A stretch of 64,000 nucleotides of DNA, taken from Owenia fusiformis. Taxonomy: Eukaryota; Annelida; Polychaeta; Sabellida; Oweniidae. The translations under genes were made by a program, and so were the position numbers. The notes under the pieces were generated by a model, which was given only the letters and a program-made list of their open reading frames with translations, did not search any database and was not told the DNA's origin. The stretch covers positions 24,190,184-24,254,183 of the forward strand of contig CAIIXF020000012.1 in the NCBI GenBank assembly GCA_903813345.2, read 5' to 3'. Position 1 is the first letter of the stretch. The number at the start of each line of letters is the position of its first letter. Below, piece after piece: positions 60,490-64,000 of the stretch.

Positions 60490-60878
60490 AGTCCATTTCA
60501 CTGCTTCAGTTCGTCAGTAGAACGGCAAAAATAAGAAATTGGGAGACCATTGTGCAATAATATATGGAAAAGTATATTCATAATGTACACGAATGACATT
60601 TGTATATCTTGGATTGCTTCTAGTTTGGCTTATAAAGTGTGTGGCCTCTTATATTTGGATGTTTCTCTGCCATGTTATTTTCATTAAGATTAACATGGCT
60701 GAAATTCTTCAATTTACAAGACGGCACAGGCTTATTGCACAAAAAACTAAAAAATCTGAAATATACAAATGTCATTCATGTACATTATGAATATACTTTT
60801 CCATATATTATTGCACAATAGTCTCCCAATTTCTTATTTTTGCCGTTCTACTGACGAACTGAAGCAGTGAAATGGACT
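60490..60878. mobile_element. MITE with AGTCCATTTCACTGCTTCAG ends
   Basis: The left arm AGTCCATTTCACTGCTTCAG through AATATATGGAAAAGTATATT to ATGACATTTGTATAT is mirrored at the right end, ending CTGAAGCAGTGAAATGGACT. The arms are about 120 bp. A broken relative lies just upstream, split by the 59868-60378 insertion. Confidence 0.85.
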
Positions 60879-61091
60879 CTAGACTAGACTAGTCTAGATT
60901 TTGAAAATATGGTGACATGAAATTATGGCTGAATCACCCGAGCTGAATTACTCCTAGTCCTAGGATAAAGTTCACCCTACACCTGTTAGATGTGACTCTG
61001 AATTTCGCATTATTTGATTTGTTATGGTACCTAGCGTATTACCGAGCAAAATAATTCAATTAAACATTTCGATTTTTACCTGTGTCAAAGT

Positions 61092-61396
61092 CAAGGAGGA
61101 TTGGCTCCCAGGATCGACAATCGATATTTTCCAACAATGAAAACGTCGAAATGTCGTTATTGTCGGAAATTATTACCGACTATAAGTTCAAAATAAACAG
61201 TCCAAAAGATTCGAACCAATATCTCGATCATTTCTTATGAGTTTTGGAATTTTTCGGTTAGGAATAAGACCGAAATTCACCATTCAAATGTTGAAGTGAA
61301 CAAAATGGCGGCTGTTTGAATTCAAATTTTGAATCACGACATTTCCATATATGGGACAGAATATCGATGTTGCACTCTGGGAGCCAATCCTCCTTG
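61092..61396. mobile_element. MITE with CAAGGAGGATTGG ends and 8-bp duplication
   Basis: CAAGGAGGATTGGCTCCCAG / CTGGGAGCCAATCCTCCTTG ends, and GTCAAAGT on both sides (61084-61091, 61397-61404). Further mirrored blocks include CGATATTTTCC and AATATCG. An 8-bp duplication fits hAT-like or P-like transposases. A related copy is at 7033-7313. Confidence 0.85.
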
Positions 61397-61572
61397 GTCA
61401 AAGTTTAACTCCCAATAAGAACATGTAACTACGAAAACAAACTAAACCCGCTATAGCGAGATATAAATTTATATGAGTGACATCTATACACAAAATGATA
61501 AACTACGTAGGCTATCTACAATCTACATACATGAACATCGCGTAGAATAATGGAAATAGCGTCATGAATCCC

Positions 61573-62219
61573 GGTGTAAAAGAAATTATGGTCCCCTGGG
61601 GATTATGGTCCCCTTTCTTAAAGGCCCTTACTGGCCCTGATTGTGAATACGATAATAAGGGAAAGAGTTTACTGAACACAGCTGGCTCAATTACTTAGGT
61701 CACCATATAAATCAATCGGAAAGAGTAGGACTATAATTTGATAGGACCTCCTACCCTTTTACAGGCCTGTCAACTTGGGAACACCTAACATGAGTGACTT
61801 GGAAATGTTGAACACCTCCCCTACAAATGTGGACACCTTGGTCCAAATCTGAACACCTTGATCCAAATTTTGAACACCTTGGTTTAAATTTTATTACATC
61901 TTGCCAAATTTTGAACACCTCAAATTTTTCGCGTAGGTACGAAAAATTTCGAACGGAATGCGTGACATATCCCTAGTTCGCGTGAAAAGTCCGAACGAAA
62001 TGCGTACGATTTTTCCCGTCGTTCGTATTTTTGCTGTGTAGACGATCTTTTTTAGAACATTTTCTCCAGAAAAATTTTTGCTTGACAATTACCAGGTAAA
62101 ATGCGTATTTGCGTGACATTTTCTGTCACGCAAAAATAACTGGCGTGACTTCAAATTCTTCAGCAAATGCGTGACAAATACGCAAATTGCGGGACAGTTG
62201 ACAGGCCTGCTTTTACACC
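61573..62219. mobile_element. GGTGTAAAAG MITE, copy 1, split by an insertion
   Basis: Begins GGTGTAAAAGAAATTATGG. The body matches 62220-62391 except for about 18 extra bases (near 61675-61690). Its right end CTTTTACACC is split at CTTTTA by the CAGGCCTG element and resumes at 62216. Confidence 0.8.
61762..62209. mobile_element. Element with CAGGCCTGTCAACT ends, 6-bp duplication (copy 2)
   Basis: Close copy of 59868-60378 in the same orientation, lacking the G-run segment. CTTTTA is duplicated at 61756-61761 and 62210-62215. Sequence such as CAAATTTTTCGCGT and TGCGTGACAAATACGCAAAT is shared. Confidence 0.85.
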
Positions 62220-62391
62220 GGTGTAAAAGAAATTATGGTCCCCTGGGGATTATGGTCCCCTTTCTTAAAGGCCCTTACTGGCCCTGATTGTGAATACGAT
62301 AATAAGGGAAAGAGTTGTACTTAGGTCACCATATAAATCAATCGGAAAGAGTAGGACTATAATTTGATAGGACCTCCTACCCTTTTACACC
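62220..62391. mobile_element. GGTGTAAAAG MITE, copy 2, intact
   Basis: 172 bp from GGTGTAAAAG to CTTTTACACC, abutting copy 1 with no spacer (CACC/GGTG at 62216-62223). Confidence 0.85.
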
Positions 62392-62994
62392 TGGACAATG
62401 AATCTCGGATCCAAGCACGTCATTAATATTCGAAAATCAAAATATTGACAAATTTATAACCTATAAAAGGCAAATCTTGAACGGGGGTTGTCAACATATT
62501 GTATTACATACAGTAGCTTTGATAAGTTAGAATCCGTTGAATCCTAGAAGCGATTGGAGTTGTTTAGGGCACTTAACGAATGATATAAAATGATGAGGAT
62601 TTGAGTTTTTTCAAAGTTTATAATATGGGGAATTTTAACAAAATATCCCGAAAAATAAATCATTAAAAGGCCGAAAGATCTATGAATGGATTTTGCTGAT
62701 TTATATGTCATAACGAACACTTCGTTGGGTGTAACAAGGATCCGTTGAATCCTAAGAAAATAAATGATTTGCTAAAAAGTTATTAAGATTTTAAATTTTG
62801 ATGAAGACTGCTCTCCATTGAAATCTTTGGACCATGAAATGTCGATTTACGCGCATGCGTAGTGACGTTATTTCCATTATTCTACGCCATGGGCGCCTAT
62901 TCGCAAATAGAAAAACCAGCCTGCTTTCGCATGACGGTTACGCAACCTCTGAAAACGAGATTGGACGGCTACGTTCACTGATTTATCCAATAAA

Positions 62995-63021
62995 ATGGCC
63001 GCGATGGAAGAGAAAATTAAG
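62995..63021 (+). CDS. Possible first coding exon running off the window
   Basis: ATG in good context (AAAATGG) reads MAAMEEKIK and meets a weak donor (AAG|GTTGGT). The preceding 150 bases are richer in CpG (GCGCATGCGTAGTGACG) than the surroundings, as at a promoter. A longer frame (62834-63166) runs over the same bases in another phase. Very short, so weakly supported. Confidence 0.2.
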
Positions 63022-63184
63022 GTTGGTGCATTATGTTCTACTACTGTGTAACCTATCAGTGAAAGGACGAACGATTTATGTAATTGCATCGCATTCGGTG
63101 ATGCATTTAGGCCTAGTAGGCCTAATGTATATTTTGAACGTAAGACTTAGTGAGTTTGAAATTTAAAACAAGGCTTACACAAAA

Positions 63185-64000
63185 TTTAGTACATGTAGCT
63201 AGTCCTTTGCTGATTTGTGATACGTTTCAATATATGTTTCTACGGTTGCTCTAAGAAGGATTTAATCATATGACAGGTGTTTCTGGGCGTGAAAAATTTT
63301 ATATCCATTTTGTCTTAAATCTCTGATACAGTTTGCGATCTAGACGAAATGTCAATTTTCGGACCGATGTACGTCACGCTGGTAGGAGAATGATGTTTGC
63401 TTATTTGAGCAACGTGTGGTGATATTTTTTTAATTGCTCTACCAGAGGATTGCTGTATGGTCATTCTATTCGTGAGATATTGAGTATCTAATTTGTCACA
63501 AAGCTCTGATTAACATTTCACTCTAATCGTAATGTCAATTTTCTGATCAGTCCTACGTCAAGCTGGTACTAGCTAGTCCTTTGCTGATTTGTGAGACTTT
63601 TCAGTATATGTTTCTTCGTTTTCTCTAAAAGGGATTTAATGACAGATGGTTCTGGTCTTAAAATATTTTAAATCTACTTTGTCTAAATCTCCTATACAAT
63701 TTGCGCTCTCTGCGAAATGTCAATTTTCGGCGCAGTCTTACGTAGCGCTGGAGGCAGCATGTTATTTGCTAATTAGTGATATCTTTAAGGATACTTTTTA
63801 ACATTTGCCCTACCAAAGACTTGTTGATTGGTCATTCTATTCGTAAGATATAAAGTATCTTATTTGTAGCGTTTGTCGCAAAGCTCTGATTTACATTGCG
63901 CTCTAGACGAAATGTCAATTTTCGAACCGGTCTTACGTCACACTTGTTTCAGCAGGATATTTGCTAATTAGTGAGATGTTTGAGTATACATTTTAACATT
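63185..64000. repeat. Satellite-like array, units of about 185 bp
   Basis: CGAAATGTCAATTTTC-type blocks recur four times (ending near 63360, 63543, 63728, 63923). Alternating units share more: TTTGCTGATTTGTGA starts units 1 and 3, while GGTCATTCTATTCGT marks units 2 and 4, so the higher-order period is about 370 bp. The array continues past the window end. Confidence 0.8.

Noticed and set aside
62834-63166. 110-codon ORF near the right end
   Set aside because: Basic, low-complexity translation without family features; the CpG-rich 5' part may instead be promoter or leader sequence.
1-64000. CRISPR array, prokaryotic operon, phage or restriction/defence system
   Set aside because: Spliced animal genes, no regular spacer array and no ribosome-binding-site-led gene clusters; tandem repeats here have no unique spacers.

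Overview
The window is animal nuclear DNA. It is AT-rich and sparsely genic, with canonical GT-AG introns, multi-exon genes and very many short inverted-repeat transposons. The gene set (an NXPE/PC-esterase-type protein, a BTBD8-like double-BTB protein, a rhodopsin-family receptor, an NHL-repeat pseudogene, a serpin) and the repeat style fit a marine invertebrate. An invertebrate deuterostome such as an acorn worm or lancelet is my best guess, but the species cannot be fixed from sequence alone.

Layout. 1-5.6 kb: repeats and non-coding DNA. 5.6-11.0 kb (+): a two-exon class A GPCR of 395 aa whose 4.2 kb intron holds an array of palindromic repeats. 11.3-13.7 kb: two foldback elements. 14.2-15.9 kb (+): a PC-esterase/NXPE-like type II membrane protein with a probable non-coding first exon. 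16.2-18.1 kb: a 26-bp minisatellite, a small foldback and a dead mariner with 200-bp terminal inverted repeats. 20.0-23.9 kb (+): a four-exon secreted serpin whose last two exons add a mucin-like linker and an eight-cysteine tail. 25.4-30.8 kb: a foldback, an NHL pseudogene (-), a tandem repeat and a Tc1-like transposase relic (-). 33.1-35.8 kb (+): a four-exon, 572-aa protein joining a DRE-TIM (HMG-CoA lyase / isopropylmalate synthase-like) barrel to a C-terminal EF-hand. 36-51 kb: mostly repeats, with a small secreted-peptide candidate at 47.7 kb (-). 51.9-59.7 kb (-): an 11-exon BTBD8-like gene of 772 aa with a 6-residue repeat tract between its BTB domains. 59.8-64 kb: nested transposons, a possible first exon at 63.0 kb and a satellite-like array running off the end.

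The genes do not form an operon or obvious pathway. For the four spliced genes I joined exons by eye, and codon phase is preserved at every junction. The most unusual protein is the DRE-TIM/EF-hand fusion, followed by the serpin with the cysteine-rich tail. The mobile DNA yields short families with readable target-site duplications of 2, 4, 5, 6 and 8 bp, including a 5-bp family with CAC ends and a 6-bp family with CAGGCCTG ends. All family assignments come from motif recognition; no search was run.
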